NCBI RefSeq assembly: GCF_002157835.1
Contig: NZ_CP020809.1
Location: 7,502,001-7,566,000 of the forward strand
Source of the DNA: Mycobacterium dioxanotrophicus
Lineage (GTDB): Bacteria > Actinomycetota > Actinomycetes > Mycobacteriales > Mycobacteriaceae
Reading direction: 5' to 3'
Length of the DNA stretch: 64,000 nt
The number at the start of each line of letters is the position of its first letter. Within the stretch, counting starts at the first letter, position 1. The notes below the pieces were generated by a model, which searched no databases, was not told the origin of the DNA, and saw only the letters and a list, made by a program, of their open reading frames with translations. Positions 17,401-26,900 of the stretch are shown here, one piece after another. The position numbers and the translations under genes were made by a program.

Positions 17401-18807
17401 TCAGTCGCGGATCATTCCCTTGGTGCGCATCAGGAAGTCGGCGAGATAGCCATCGTGCGGAATGGCTGGAGCGGTGTGCGAGGTGAGGTGATTGCCGGCG
17501 TAGACGTTGGCCACGGTCGGCTCGTCGAGCAGTGCATCGATGAGCTCCTCGTCGGTGGTGATCGCGTTGACCACCAGCGACTGCCGCAGCGGGAGCACGC
17601 CGTCGGCGCGGGACCACGGGGCGATCCACACACACGGGAACGCCAACTCGGTGTTGAGCGTGTCGACATCGGGGCACTCGAGCATGTGCACAGCGGGACG
17701 CAGCGCAGCCGAGCCGTCGCCCAGATCCGCGACCACCTGGTCGGCACCCAGAAGCGGTTCTGCGCCGCGGGCTTTGGCCCCGAGGTAGTCCGCGACGCGC
17801 CTCGCCGAATCCAGCGGTTGGATCGGCAGAATCGCACGTTCACCGGAGGCCGGCAGCGGCTCGATCGTCGTGAGCCGCGCGGCGATCGCCGCTGCGAGCG
17901 CCCGGGGATCCCCCTCGTACAGCACCGCGGTGGCATTGGTGCACGCCATGCCGCCCTGCCCGCTGATCGAGTCGACGATCACATCGAGGTAAGCGTGCCA
18001 ATCCATTTCGGCGGTGATCAGGATCTTGGTGCGGCCCGGCCCGTTTGTCAGCACGGTCGGGTCGCGCGCGTACTTGTCGACGACGTCCTGCCCGCCGTAC
18101 ACCACAGCCAGATCGGCTGCGGCGATGATCTCGGCCGCACCGGCGTGGTCGGTGGGTAGGTAAACCGCATCTTCGGGCCGAAAGCCGGCCTGCCGCAACG
18201 CATTCACCAGGCGATGCGCGGTGAAGGGCTCACGCCGCGACGGGCGCACGGCGACTCGAAAGCCGAGTACCAGGGCCTGCGCCCACGACCCGTGCACGCC
18301 CGGACTGTTTCCCGACGCGTGTACGGCCAGCACGTCGCCACGCCGCGCCCACACCGCCCTTCCCCGCCGGGTGCGTTCATCGCGCCAGTCGAGGACAGCC
18401 CCGACCGGGCGGGCCGGCGTCACCGCACCCACGGCGCCGCGCACAGCCTCGGCGACACCACGGGCACTGGCACGCGCGACCGTGACCGGCAGACCCGCCA
18501 CCCGACTCACCATCGCGACATACTCGTCGAAATCGCGGCCGCCGCTCAGCGCCGTCTCGAAAATGTCGGCGGCGTCGGCCAACGCGCTCTCACGCCGCGC
18601 CGTCGGCAACGGTGCCGCCTGACGCTGCGCCCGTATCGTGCGGTTGACGTACAGCGGCGGCACGACACTCAGCTCGGCCACCGGCGTGCCGGTCACGTCG
18701 GTGATCACGTCGCGGGTGCGGGTGCGGTACTCGCCACCCGGCCCCAGAGCGTCGAGGTAAAGCACTGGACTGCTTGCCTTTTCGGCTCTTTCCGATGCGA
18801 CGTTCAA
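17401..18807 (-). CDS. LuxC-like acyl-CoA reductase (aldehyde dehydrogenase superfamily)
   Basis: A 468-residue protein. The nucleotide-binding part includes AVHASGNSPGVHGSWAQAL (about 162-179), and the catalytic cysteine lies in GQGGMACTN (Cys289), the same setting as the LuxC nucleophile. LuxC-type enzymes reduce activated fatty acids to aldehydes with NADPH, taking the acyl group from a LuxE-type synthetase. The TTG start at 18807 overlaps the LuxE-like stop (TTGA), so translation is coupled and the two probably form one reductase complex. No luciferase or LuxD transferase genes are nearby, so bioluminescence is not implied. Last gene of the minus arm of the divergent cluster. Confidence 0.75.
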   Translation of the reverse strand: MNVASERAEKASSPVLYLDALGPGGEYRTRTRDVITDVTGTPVAELSVVPPLYVNRTIRAQRQAAPLPTARRESALADAADIFETALSGGRDFDEYVAMVSRVAGLPVTVARASARGVAEAVRGAVGAVTPARPVGAVLDWRDERTRRGRAVWARRGDVLAVHASGNSPGVHGSWAQALVLGFRVAVRPSRREPFTAHRLVNALRQAGFRPEDAVYLPTDHAGAAEIIAAADLAVVYGGQDVVDKYARDPTVLTNGPGRTKILITAEMDWHAYLDVIVDSISGQGGMACTNATAVLYEGDPRALAAAIAARLTTIEPLPASGERAILPIQPLDSARRVADYLGAKARGAEPLLGADQVVADLGDGSAALRPAVHMLECPDVDTLNTELAFPCVWIAPWSRADGVLPLRQSLVVNAITTDEELIDALLDEPTVANVYAGNHLTSHTAPAIPHDGYLADFLMRTKGMIRD

Positions 18808-19895
18808 TAGACACCCTCGATGGCGGGTTCGCCTTCGAACATCGCGACGGGAGCGACCTCGCTGACCGAATCGCCGATCTGCCCGGCGGGCCCGGGCATT
18901 CGGATGGCCGTGTCGCGTTCGAGATTGTTCGGGATGAATGCGCCCTTGCTGATGTGGTTCATCACCACCCGGCCGCGCCTGCCGTACGGCACCCTCTCCC
19001 CTGTCTCGGTGTCGATGACCCAGAACACGACGTACGGCGTGCGCGGGTCGAAGATGAACGCGTCCCCGTCGACCCGAGTCATGGCCTGCGACAGGATCAT
19101 CGTGCTGCCGAAGGCCATGGCGAAGGTCGTCGCCGGGAAGATGTCGCGGAGCAGGTCGAGGGTGTCCAGGTCCACGTGGGCGCCGCTGAGCAGCACAAAG
19201 CGGATCTTCCTGTTGATCAGGTCCACCATGGCGTCGTCGCGGGCCATCGCCTCCAGCAGCGGCGGGCTGGTGTGCAGGTTCGCCACGTTCTGGGTGTGCA
19301 GGATGAACCCGGCCTGCTCCAGCAGGTGTTCGACGTACGCCGAGGCCTCCCCCGCGGCGCCCCGCGCGATGACCTTCTTGACCCACCGCGGATCCATGTC
19401 GACCGGGAAGAACACCGAGCCCAGCCGCTCGCTCACCGCGCGTGAGAAGTGGCCGACCCCATGCGGCCCGCCGGGCATCATGAACAGCAGACCCGAGCCG
19501 GGCAGGAACCCGCCTGCGGTGAAGTCCTCGATCTGCCACCGGGTGACCTGCTCGACCCAATCGGGTAGTTGCGCCGTACGTTTGGGAGCCCCGGTGGTTC
19601 CGCCCGACTCGAACACCTTGGGCACCGGAGGCGGCGATCCGTAGCCGCGCGGGATGAGGTCCTGCACCGGCACGCTGCGCAGTTCGTTGACGAGATTCGG
19701 GAACAGCCGCAGGTCGTCGAACCCGCGCACGTCGGTCAGGGGGTCGAAGTTCAGTGTCCGTGCAACACGCAGCCAGAAGGGCGAGCCCGTGTCCGCGCCG
19801 AAGTGCCACGCGATGGCGGCGTGCAGATAGGCCTCGGGATCGGGCACTGGCTCAGGGCGGGGAACATCCAACAGCGAGAAATCAATCTCGGCCAT
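18804..19895 (-). CDS. LuxE-like acyl-protein synthetase / AMP-forming adenylase
   Basis: A 363-residue member of the LuxE/AMP-binding family. The adenylation P-loop reads ESGGTTGAPK (96-105), with later family segments VLLSGAHVDLDTL and AFGSTMILSQ. LuxE activates a fatty acid as acyl-AMP and passes it to a cysteine before reduction by LuxC. Here it is directly followed, with a 4-base overlap, by the LuxC-like gene, making a two-protein carboxylate-to-aldehyde reductase likely. The acid used is unknown; the adjacent polyprenyl synthase raises the possibility of an isoprenoid acid, which is only inference. Confidence 0.78.
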   Translation of the reverse strand: MAEIDFSLLDVPRPEPVPDPEAYLHAAIAWHFGADTGSPFWLRVARTLNFDPLTDVRGFDDLRLFPNLVNELRSVPVQDLIPRGYGSPPPVPKVFESGGTTGAPKRTAQLPDWVEQVTRWQIEDFTAGGFLPGSGLLFMMPGGPHGVGHFSRAVSERLGSVFFPVDMDPRWVKKVIARGAAGEASAYVEHLLEQAGFILHTQNVANLHTSPPLLEAMARDDAMVDLINRKIRFVLLSGAHVDLDTLDLLRDIFPATTFAMAFGSTMILSQAMTRVDGDAFIFDPRTPYVVFWVIDTETGERVPYGRRGRVVMNHISKGAFIPNNLERDTAIRMPGPAGQIGDSVSEVAPVAMFEGEPAIEGVY

Positions 19896-19958
19896 ACCGC
19901 AATCCTGACGCAGCGACCAACGCAGGCGCAGCCGATCCGGTGGAGAGTCAGTGAACTC

Positions 19959-21011
19959 TCAGCGCCATCTGGCCCACACATAGGGCACCAGGGCACGCAA
20001 GAAGTCCAGGTCGGGCCCCGGCTGGGCGTCGGCGAACGCCTGCTCGAAGTACTCCTCGGCCACCAGCAGGATGCCTTCGGCGAATTCGGCGGTGAACGCG
20101 ATGCTGCCGTAGTGGTCCATCATCGCGCGCACGGTCCGCACCATCTCGGGCGACCGTTGCGGGCGTGACAGATTCAGGAACTGCCGCACCAGCGTCTTGT
20201 CGGCATCATCGGCCACGCTGAGCAGGTGCACCAGCGGCAGGGTTCGTTTGCCCTCGTAGAGGTCGCCGAGGATCTCCTTGCCGTACGTTTCCTCATCCCC
20301 GACAAGGTTGAGCAGATCGTCGCGAATCTGAAACGCCGCGCCGAAGTGAAAGCCGAAGCGCACCAGCGGACCGAGTTCGACAGTGCCGCCGCTGCCCACG
20401 ATCGCCCCGACCCGCAGCGGATGAATCGTGGTGTACCAGCAGGTTTTGTGCATGATGAGGTTGAGGTAATCCTCGGGGACCAGGTTGTCAACGGAGTCCA
20501 GCCGCCAGCCGACCTCGGTGGCCTGACCTTCCAATGTGCGCATGGCCATCGTGTCGAACTCGGCCCAGATCAGGTCGGCCAGGTCGCGGTCCAGGCGTCG
20601 CACGGCCCGGCGCAGGACCTGCCCGGCCACCACGGCCAGGCCGTCACCGGCGTTGAGCGCGGCAGCGACGCCGTAGGCGGCCGACAGCGTCGGCCTACCG
20701 CGGCGCATCTCACTGCCGTCGGCGATATCGTCGTGCACCAGGAAAGCGTTGTGCAGCAATTCGATTGCCACCGCCAACCCGAGCAGATCGTCCGCGTCGG
20801 CGCCGAACGCGCGGCCCGCCGACATGCACAGTGCAGGCCGCAGCGCCTTGCCGGGCCGTGCCGGATACTCCCGCATCGGCGTGTAAAGCCACTGTGCGGG
20901 TTCGCCTTCGGGCAAGGCATCGAGCATCGACCGCCGCACCAGCTTGCCCACGCCGCGCAGCCTGTCCTCGACAACGGCTATGAACTCGTCGCGGTCGGTC
21001 GCGCTGCTCAT
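19959..21011 (-). CDS. Polyprenyl diphosphate synthase (trans-isoprenyl type)
   Basis: A 350-residue all-helical prenyltransferase. The first aspartate-rich motif is HDDIADGSEMRRG (Asp94, 95 and 98) and the second is FQIRDDLLNLVGD (231-235), with Asn in place of the last Asp, a variant known in GGPP synthases. The PGKALRPAL segment (about 53-61) matches the IPP-binding GKRxRP element. It builds C15-C25 trans-prenyl diphosphates from IPP and an allylic primer; the chain length is not certain from sequence. ATG at 21011 overlaps the stop of the upstream beta-domain gene (ATGA). A 63-base gap precedes the LuxE-like gene. Confidence 0.87.
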   Translation of the reverse strand: MSSATDRDEFIAVVEDRLRGVGKLVRRSMLDALPEGEPAQWLYTPMREYPARPGKALRPALCMSAGRAFGADADDLLGLAVAIELLHNAFLVHDDIADGSEMRRGRPTLSAAYGVAAALNAGDGLAVVAGQVLRRAVRRLDRDLADLIWAEFDTMAMRTLEGQATEVGWRLDSVDNLVPEDYLNLIMHKTCWYTTIHPLRVGAIVGSGGTVELGPLVRFGFHFGAAFQIRDDLLNLVGDEETYGKEILGDLYEGKRTLPLVHLLSVADDADKTLVRQFLNLSRPQRSPEMVRTVRAMMDHYGSIAFTAEFAEGILLVAEEYFEQAFADAQPGPDLDFLRALVPYVWARWR

Positions 21012-21694
21012 GGGGCGCTGGAGGTCACTGTCAGCGCTATCGGCAGCCAGACATCTGGATGCCCGTCGGCGAGCAGGGTTCCGCGGTAGCACCCGGCCGT
21101 GGCGCCGTCGGGTATGTCGATCTCCATCATCACCCCGCGGCTGGAGCGCGCGACCATCGGAACGGTGCCCGGAGTGAAGCGCACTCTGGCCGCGGGTATC
21201 GCCGAGCCGTCATGCGCCAACAGGTCACTGCAGCGCAGCGCCACGGTGCCCAGGTCCTCCGCTCCGCTGTTGTGCAGCCACACCTCGGTGCAGACGGGAG
21301 CGGCTCCGGCCGTCTCGAGCAGAAGCTGGCCGCCGGCACGTGAATTCACCAAGTCCAGCGTCGCGGTGTCCGGTGGCGCGGACGCGACCGAGCGCAGTGA
21401 TCCGACAACCTGGCCGAGCATCTTCTGCCATGCCACGAGGACCTGATCGACATCGGGGAACGCCGGTTGCTCACGTGATTGCGTTGCCTGCGAGGGAGTT
21501 TCGGCGCTGCCGGGACCCGCAGCCGGGGCGGTGGGTCTGCTCATCCGGACGAACCGGTCGACGATGCTGGACGCCGCGCGAAAGCCTCGCGCTTGAATCT
21601 CGCCGAGCGCGCGGACGTTGACCGCCGGGTCGAATGCCGCTGCCCAGGGGATGTCGGACAAGGTGCCCTCGCCCTGCGGCCCGCCGTTGCTCAT
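21008..21694 (-). CDS. Unknown protein with amphipathic N-terminus and C-terminal beta-sandwich-like domain
   Basis: 228 residues, not recognised. Residues about 15-50 form one amphipathic helix (DPAVNVRALGEIQARGFRAA), faintly like phasin-type surface helices. A Pro/Ala/Gln-rich linker follows, then a C-terminal region (about 110-228) rich in beta strands with GCYRGTLLADG and WLPIALTV, resembling an Ig-like or COG1470-like sandwich. A similar domain ends the protein encoded at 23198-23932 on the other arm, which ties the two arms together. There is no signal peptide or membrane helix. First gene of the minus arm, coupled by ATGA to the polyprenyl synthase. Confidence 0.65.
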   Translation of the reverse strand: MSNGGPQGEGTLSDIPWAAAFDPAVNVRALGEIQARGFRAASSIVDRFVRMSRPTAPAAGPGSAETPSQATQSREQPAFPDVDQVLVAWQKMLGQVVGSLRSVASAPPDTATLDLVNSRAGGQLLLETAGAAPVCTEVWLHNSGAEDLGTVALRCSDLLAHDGSAIPAARVRFTPGTVPMVARSSRGVMMEIDIPDGATAGCYRGTLLADGHPDVWLPIALTVTSSAP

Positions 21695-21774
21695 GTGGTC
21701 GTTCCCTCGTCGATTCGGCCAAATTGACGCCTGTTACGCGTATGCTAAGGCCGCATTCGACCGGAGGGCCGCTG
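21695..21774. promoter_or_regulatory. Divergent promoter region of the LuxC/LuxE-polyprenyl-cyclase cluster
   Basis: An 80-base gap between the two arms must carry both promoters. On the plus strand a TATGCT box (21751-21756) and a GGAGG ribosome site just before the ATG at 21775 can be seen; a TTGACG lies at 21724 but is 21 bases from the -10, which is long. I see no clear operator. Confidence 0.45.
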
Positions 21775-22914
21775 ATGTCGAAACTTCAATCGCAGCTTGC
21801 CCTCTTCGGAGCTATCGACCAAGAAGTTGTCAACGCAAAGACCCGCCTGCGTGCCGGGGATACCGGGCGCGATGCCGCCATCGATTCGGCCGTCATCGAC
21901 ATGGTCGGGCGGTTCCTACCTGGTTCTACCGGGTTCGGCCAGTCCGGCTGGTACCAGGAGCTGCAGGTTCTGGTCCAGAGCCAGGCCTCCCATTCGTCTG
22001 ACAGCGGGGCGTTCACCTTCCCCGACCTGCGCACCGCCGTCGACGACCTTGCGGAGCGTCACGACGACGAGGAGACCGACGACCGCGACCCGATCCTGGC
22101 CAGGGCCACCTACGCAGCCGTCGTCCTCGACAAGATCTACCGCCTCACCGGACCACCCGAGGGAATCTCGCCGCTGACCGTCCTGGACCGCACGTTGGCC
22201 GGCTGGACGGATGAACCGATCGACGACCTCACGTTCCGACTGGAATCCCAGATCGACGACATCAACAGCCGTGCCGACTGGGTCCTCAGCGCCGAGATGT
22301 TCGTCGGCGGTCCGTTCGCTCGGGCGTCGAAGCCCTGTTTCGGTGCGCTGCGCAAGGTGGACGGGAAATACTGCGCGTACATCACCACCGACGACACCGC
22401 CGACGATCTGACCGTTGCCGACGTCGCCAAGATCGTCGATCCCATCAACTGGCACAACTGCTGCAGCTTCTTCTGCGAGATGCAAAACCAGAACCCTCAG
22501 TTCAGCGACGGCTGGAGCAGACTCGTCGAACGGATCAGCGGCGAGTGCACGAAGTACTACCTCGACACCGCCCTGATCTTCTGGAAGCAGCAGCTGCCCG
22601 ACGGTTCTCTCTACATCAACTACGACCTCGACAGCGACCGCCAGCACGACAGCATGTACGTCGAGGTCGACAGTGGCTACATCTGGGTTTCCCCGTTGCA
22701 GCCCAACGGGGTTCGGATCCGTACCTCAAAGCTGGAGCGCGTCAACGGCTTGAGCCCCACCGCGACAGCGGCGCTGGCCTGCCTGATGGGCTGGGGCACC
22801 GTCGCGTCGGAGATGCTCGGCGGGACGGCCCGCAAGCACATGCAGAACCCCAACAAGCCGCCGGCGATGCTGCCGTTGCTGCTGTCCCCCGACAACTCCT
22901 CCGCCTACCAATAG
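21775..22914 (+). CDS. Unknown 379-residue protein heading the plus arm of the divergent cluster
   Basis: Not recognised. It is acidic, without a signal peptide or membrane helix, and has a cluster of cysteines and tryptophan in the middle (INWHNCCSFFCEM, about 224-236). The C-terminal third (YIWVSPLQPNGVRIRTSKLERV) has alternating strands reminiscent of SRPBCC/START-like ligand-binding folds, but this is a weak resemblance. ATG at 21775 follows a GGAGG site. It is followed after 8 bases by the next gene, and the whole plus arm reads as one operon of five genes. Confidence 0.65.
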   Translation: MSKLQSQLALFGAIDQEVVNAKTRLRAGDTGRDAAIDSAVIDMVGRFLPGSTGFGQSGWYQELQVLVQSQASHSSDSGAFTFPDLRTAVDDLAERHDDEETDDRDPILARATYAAVVLDKIYRLTGPPEGISPLTVLDRTLAGWTDEPIDDLTFRLESQIDDINSRADWVLSAEMFVGGPFARASKPCFGALRKVDGKYCAYITTDDTADDLTVADVAKIVDPINWHNCCSFFCEMQNQNPQFSDGWSRLVERISGECTKYYLDTALIFWKQQLPDGSLYINYDLDSDRQHDSMYVEVDSGYIWVSPLQPNGVRIRTSKLERVNGLSPTATAALACLMGWGTVASEMLGGTARKHMQNPNKPPAMLPLLLSPDNSSAYQ

Positions 22915-22922
22915 GGGGCCAC

Positions 22923-23198
22923 GTGAACCCGGAAAAGCCCAAGCTGCCACCCAATTTCGCCGACACCGTCAACGACACGGCGATGCTGACCACGGAGGCC
23001 ATCAACCGCGCCAGCGGTGTCCTCGGTGACGCCGTCAAGCGGTGGATGGACGGACTGGCCCGCTCAGACGTCGACGCCGTCACCCGCAACGTCGGCACCC
23101 AGCTCAACGAATTTTGGCTGAAGGTCTACGACACCGCCGAGGAGAACGTAACCCCGCCGCCTGCCGGACAGGGCAATCCACCGGGAGGCGGGATCTGA
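22923..23198 (+). CDS. Small helical protein, unknown
   Basis: A 91-residue protein with GTG start and a GGGGG ribosome site 5 bases upstream. Most of it is one or two long amphipathic helices (about 10-70) with few aromatic residues, and it ends in a Pro/Gly-rich tail (PPPAGQGNPPGGG). The shape is phasin-like or adaptor-like. No conserved motif is recognised. Its TGA overlaps the next gene's ATG by one base (TGATG), so it is coupled to the 244-residue protein. Confidence 0.62.
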   Translation: MNPEKPKLPPNFADTVNDTAMLTTEAINRASGVLGDAVKRWMDGLARSDVDAVTRNVGTQLNEFWLKVYDTAEENVTPPPAGQGNPPGGGI

Positions 23199-23932
23199 TG
23201 GACGATCCGAACGATATCGCCGCGGCCTTCGCGGCCACCGCCGACAACATCGTCGAACAGGCGCGCGTGGAGGCGGTCGACGCATTCAGCAAGATCAACA
23301 ATCCCGCTCAGAACGCACCGGCGTACACCGCCGGGGACGCCCTCAAGACCATGGGCGCGCTGGCCAAGATCGCGCTCACCGGCAGCATCGAGATGGCCCA
23401 GACGGCGCTGGACGTCCGCCCCAACCCGGGGGTGCTGATCCTCGCGGACTACGTCAGCACCGTGCTGAGCCAAGGCGTGCAGCAGGCTGCCGATGTCGCC
23501 AAGGACGCAGCCACGCTGATCGACCAGAACGACTACGGCAAGGACCGTTGGGTGGAGTCGGCGATCAAGCTGACCACCATCGCGTATCTGCGCGGTTCGG
23601 AGATCTTCCAGACCGTGGCCGCCGGGCCGGCCCAATTCGCCGACCCCATCCGCAAGGAGACGTTCACACTGGATCCCGGTGACGTCGACGATCAGAAGGA
23701 CCGCGTGCTGACGCTGACGACACTGCAACTCGGCGGTCCGACCACCACCAAACCGGTGGCCGGCTTCCGCGTCAGCTTCGAACCCACCAACGGCGTGCTC
23801 CCCGCCGGCGCAGGCCAGTTCACCCTCGTCGTCAACGGGGCCGGCCTGGCGAGTGGCCTCTACATCGGCAAGGTGACGCTGACGGGCGGGTCCGCCGCCG
23901 ACATCGACGTGGACGTGGCAATCAACCTGTGA
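23198..23932 (+). CDS. Unknown protein: phasin-like helical N-terminus plus C-terminal beta domain
   Basis: 244 residues. The first 150 or so are amphipathic helices rich in Ala (DNIVEQARVEAVDAFSKI, SIEMAQTALDVRP), similar in texture to phasins and other lipid-inclusion surface proteins. The last 90 form a strand-rich domain (GFRVSFEPTNGVLPAGAG, GLYIGKVTLTGG) resembling the one at the C-terminus of the 21008-21694 protein. There is no signal peptide. It is coupled at both ends (TGATG before, GTGA after). Function unknown; a structural or scaffold role in the cluster is inference. Confidence 0.62.
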   Translation: MDDPNDIAAAFAATADNIVEQARVEAVDAFSKINNPAQNAPAYTAGDALKTMGALAKIALTGSIEMAQTALDVRPNPGVLILADYVSTVLSQGVQQAADVAKDAATLIDQNDYGKDRWVESAIKLTTIAYLRGSEIFQTVAAGPAQFADPIRKETFTLDPGDVDDQKDRVLTLTTLQLGGPTTTKPVAGFRVSFEPTNGVLPAGAGQFTLVVNGAGLASGLYIGKVTLTGGSAADIDVDVAINL

Positions 23933-26900
23933 GCCAGGACGATCCGACCGGAGTCGACGAGTTACTCGACCGTGCCCTCAAAGCCGCCGCCGAAGGAGAC
24001 CGCGCGACCGCACAGCTGCTCGCCGGACAGATCCTGGCCGTGGACCAGGACAACGCCGACGCCGAGCACCTGCTGACCGCCCCTGAGGGATCAGGCGAAA
24101 TCCGGCGTCTGACAATCGCTTTCGTCGACCTCGTCGACTCGACGGCACTGTCGACACGGATCGAACCCGAGACCTACCGGGCGCTCGTGGGACGCTACCG
24201 CGACGACGTGCTGCGCATCGTGGGCGAGTACGGAGGACACGTGGGTTCCACGAAGGGCGACGGGCTGCTGGCACTGTTCGGCCACCCCGACGCTCACGAG
24301 GACGACGTGGTGCGCGCCGTGCAGGCCGGCCTCGACATCACGCGCGAGGTGGCGGCGCTCAGCGCGCGGGTGCGCCGCCAGCTGGGTTTCGACATCTCCG
24401 TGCGGGTGGGCGTCCACCGAGGCGTCGTGTACCTCGACCGGGACCAGGACGACGTCTACGGGCTGGCAGCCAACCTCGCCGCGCGGATCAACAGCATCGC
24501 CGCACCGGGCACCGTCGCGGTGTCCGACACGATCGAACCGCTGATCGCCGACCGGTTCGAGCTGACCCCGAACGCGCCCCAGCACGTGAAGGGCGTGGCC
24601 GAGCCGGTCAACTCCTATCGCGTCGACGCCGAACGCGAGGTCGCCCACCCGACGACGGGTCCTCTCGTGGGCCGCGGCGCCGAAACCGCGTATCTGCAGC
24701 GCAGCTGGCAGGCCGCGCGGGACGGCGCCCTGGACAAGCCCGGCGTGGCGCTGATCGGCGACGCCGGAATCGGCAAGAGCCGGCTGGCGTGGTCGGCGGT
24801 GGCCCTGGCCGAAGAGTGCGGCGCGGCCGTCCTGCAGCTGCACGGTTCCCCGTTCCATACCGACGTCGGACTGCGGCCGATCCGCCGTCTGCTGGAACGA
24901 CGATGCGGCATCGGCACCGGATCCGATGCCGTGCAACGCTTGTCGCTGCTGACCGACGAGATCACCCGGCACGGCCTAGACCCCACTGCGATGGTGCCGC
25001 TGCTGGCCCCGGTCCTGGGTATCGAGCCCACGGCCGGATATCAGCCGGTGACCTCGGAGGGTCGGCGGCTCTTCGAGCAGATCGAGAACGCGGTCCGGCG
25101 GTATCTGCTCGCGTGCCTGCGCGGCAACGAGCCGGCGCTGCTGTTGGTCGAGGATCTGCATTGGTTCGACGAGGACACCGCCGAGGTCGTGGCGTCGCTG
25201 GTACGCGAAGACCTCGGCGGGCGCGTGTTGATCGTCATGACGAGCCGACAGCCGGTGACTGCCGACGCGTCGTGCACCCAGATCTTCGAGCTGCGACCGC
25301 TGTCCGGCGATGAGGCCGACGAACTCATCGTGGCGTTGTTCCCCGCCGCCAGCGTCGAGGACCGCACGGCGGTGCGACACCGCTGCGACGGTGTTCCGCT
25401 CTACATCGAAGAAGTAGTCGCCAAACTGCGCGCCCAACCGGGTGATCGGTTCAGCTCGGCGGGAGTACCCGACACCCTCTACGAGGCGTTGTTCGCGCGG
25501 CTGCAGTCCAGCACGGATGCCCTGCCGGTGGTCGAGGCCGCCGCCATCATCGGCAGCCGTGTCGAGCGTGCGGTGCTGGCTTCGGTCGTCGATCTCGATG
25601 AGGCCACCCTGGACTCGGTCATCGCCGAACTCCTCGACGCCCGGGTGCTCGACCCGTTGGGTCCCGACAGCTGGCGCTTCCGCCACGAGCTGCTCCGGGA
25701 ACTGGCCGCCGAGATATCACCGCCCAGCTCACAACGCCGCTTGCACAGCCGCATCGCCGACGCGTTGATCTCCGCGGCGGCCGACGGCAATCCCGACTGG
25801 CCGCTGATCGCCCGGCATTACGAACGTGCGGAGCGCTTCACCGAGGCTGCAGGCAGTTATGCGCAGGCCGCCGCCAACGCGCGCCAGCGCGGCGCGCTGC
25901 GTGAAGCGCTGACCTACCTGACCTACGCCGTCTCCGCTGCCGAGCGCTCGGCGCCGGGTCCCGACCGCGACCGCCTCGAGATCGGTCTGCGACTGGGCCG
26001 GGCCCTGCTCGCCCAGGCCGCCGAGGGCGTGTTCAGCGCCAACGCCGCCGCGGACTTCGAGAGGTGTCTTGCGTTGTGCAGCAGCGACTTACAGGACGAC
26101 GATCTGCTCTCGACGGTGATGTCGCTCTACCCCTACTACACGATGAAGGCCGACATCGCGCGTGCACAGCGGCTGGTGGAGTCGATCCGCGGCAGTCTGA
26201 TCGGTCCGCGTGAGGCGTTCCTCCCGGTCAACGACTTCGCGTTCGGGATGCTGGCCTGGTACCGCGGCGAATTCGATGCGGCGCGCACCCAGATGGAACT
26301 GGCGGCAGCGGCGTTGACTCCCGCCGGGACCCGCGCGCTGGACGCGCTGCTGTTCATGCCCAACGACCCCGCCGCCGGCTTGTACACACATCTGGCCTTG
26401 ACCCGCTGCTTCGACGGCGACGTTGCCGGGATGGAGGCTGAACTGGGCCGCGCCGAAAACCGTTGTGCCGAGCTGCCGTTCCCCAAGGGCGCGTTCAGCC
26501 TGGCATATACCCGCCAGATCGAAGTGTTGATCCGCATCGAAGCCGGTGACCTGCAGCGGGCGGGCGCGGTCGCCGTCGACCTCGCCACCATCGGCGAAGC
26601 CCACGGCTTCGACTCGTGGGCGCTGGTCGGTCAGGCCCAGTTCGCGACGGTCGGCGCACTCAGCGCGCTGGCCGCCTATGACGGCGACCCGGCGGTGTTG
26701 GCCCCGCACATCGCGATGCTGACCTCGTTCGTGGAGGGCTGGCGAGCCGTCGGCGTCATCGCGCTGATCACGTTCTACGACGCGATCCTGGCTCGGCTGC
26801 TGGTCGCGGCGGGCGATCTCGAGCAGGCCCGCGCCCGCCTGCGTACCGGCCTGGATCTGGCGGCTGCCACCGGTATGCGGTTCTACGACGCCGAGCTGCT

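Noticed and set aside
18807..19809. An N-terminal extension of the LuxC-like frame running through the LuxE-like gene
   Set aside because: The extension is antisensible low-complexity sequence in the wrong frame of the LuxE-like gene; the TTG that overlaps the LuxE-like stop is the sensible start.
17401..19895. A bacterial luciferase (lux) operon
   Set aside because: Only LuxC-like and LuxE-like genes are present; no LuxA/LuxB luciferase or LuxD is nearby, so light production is not supported.
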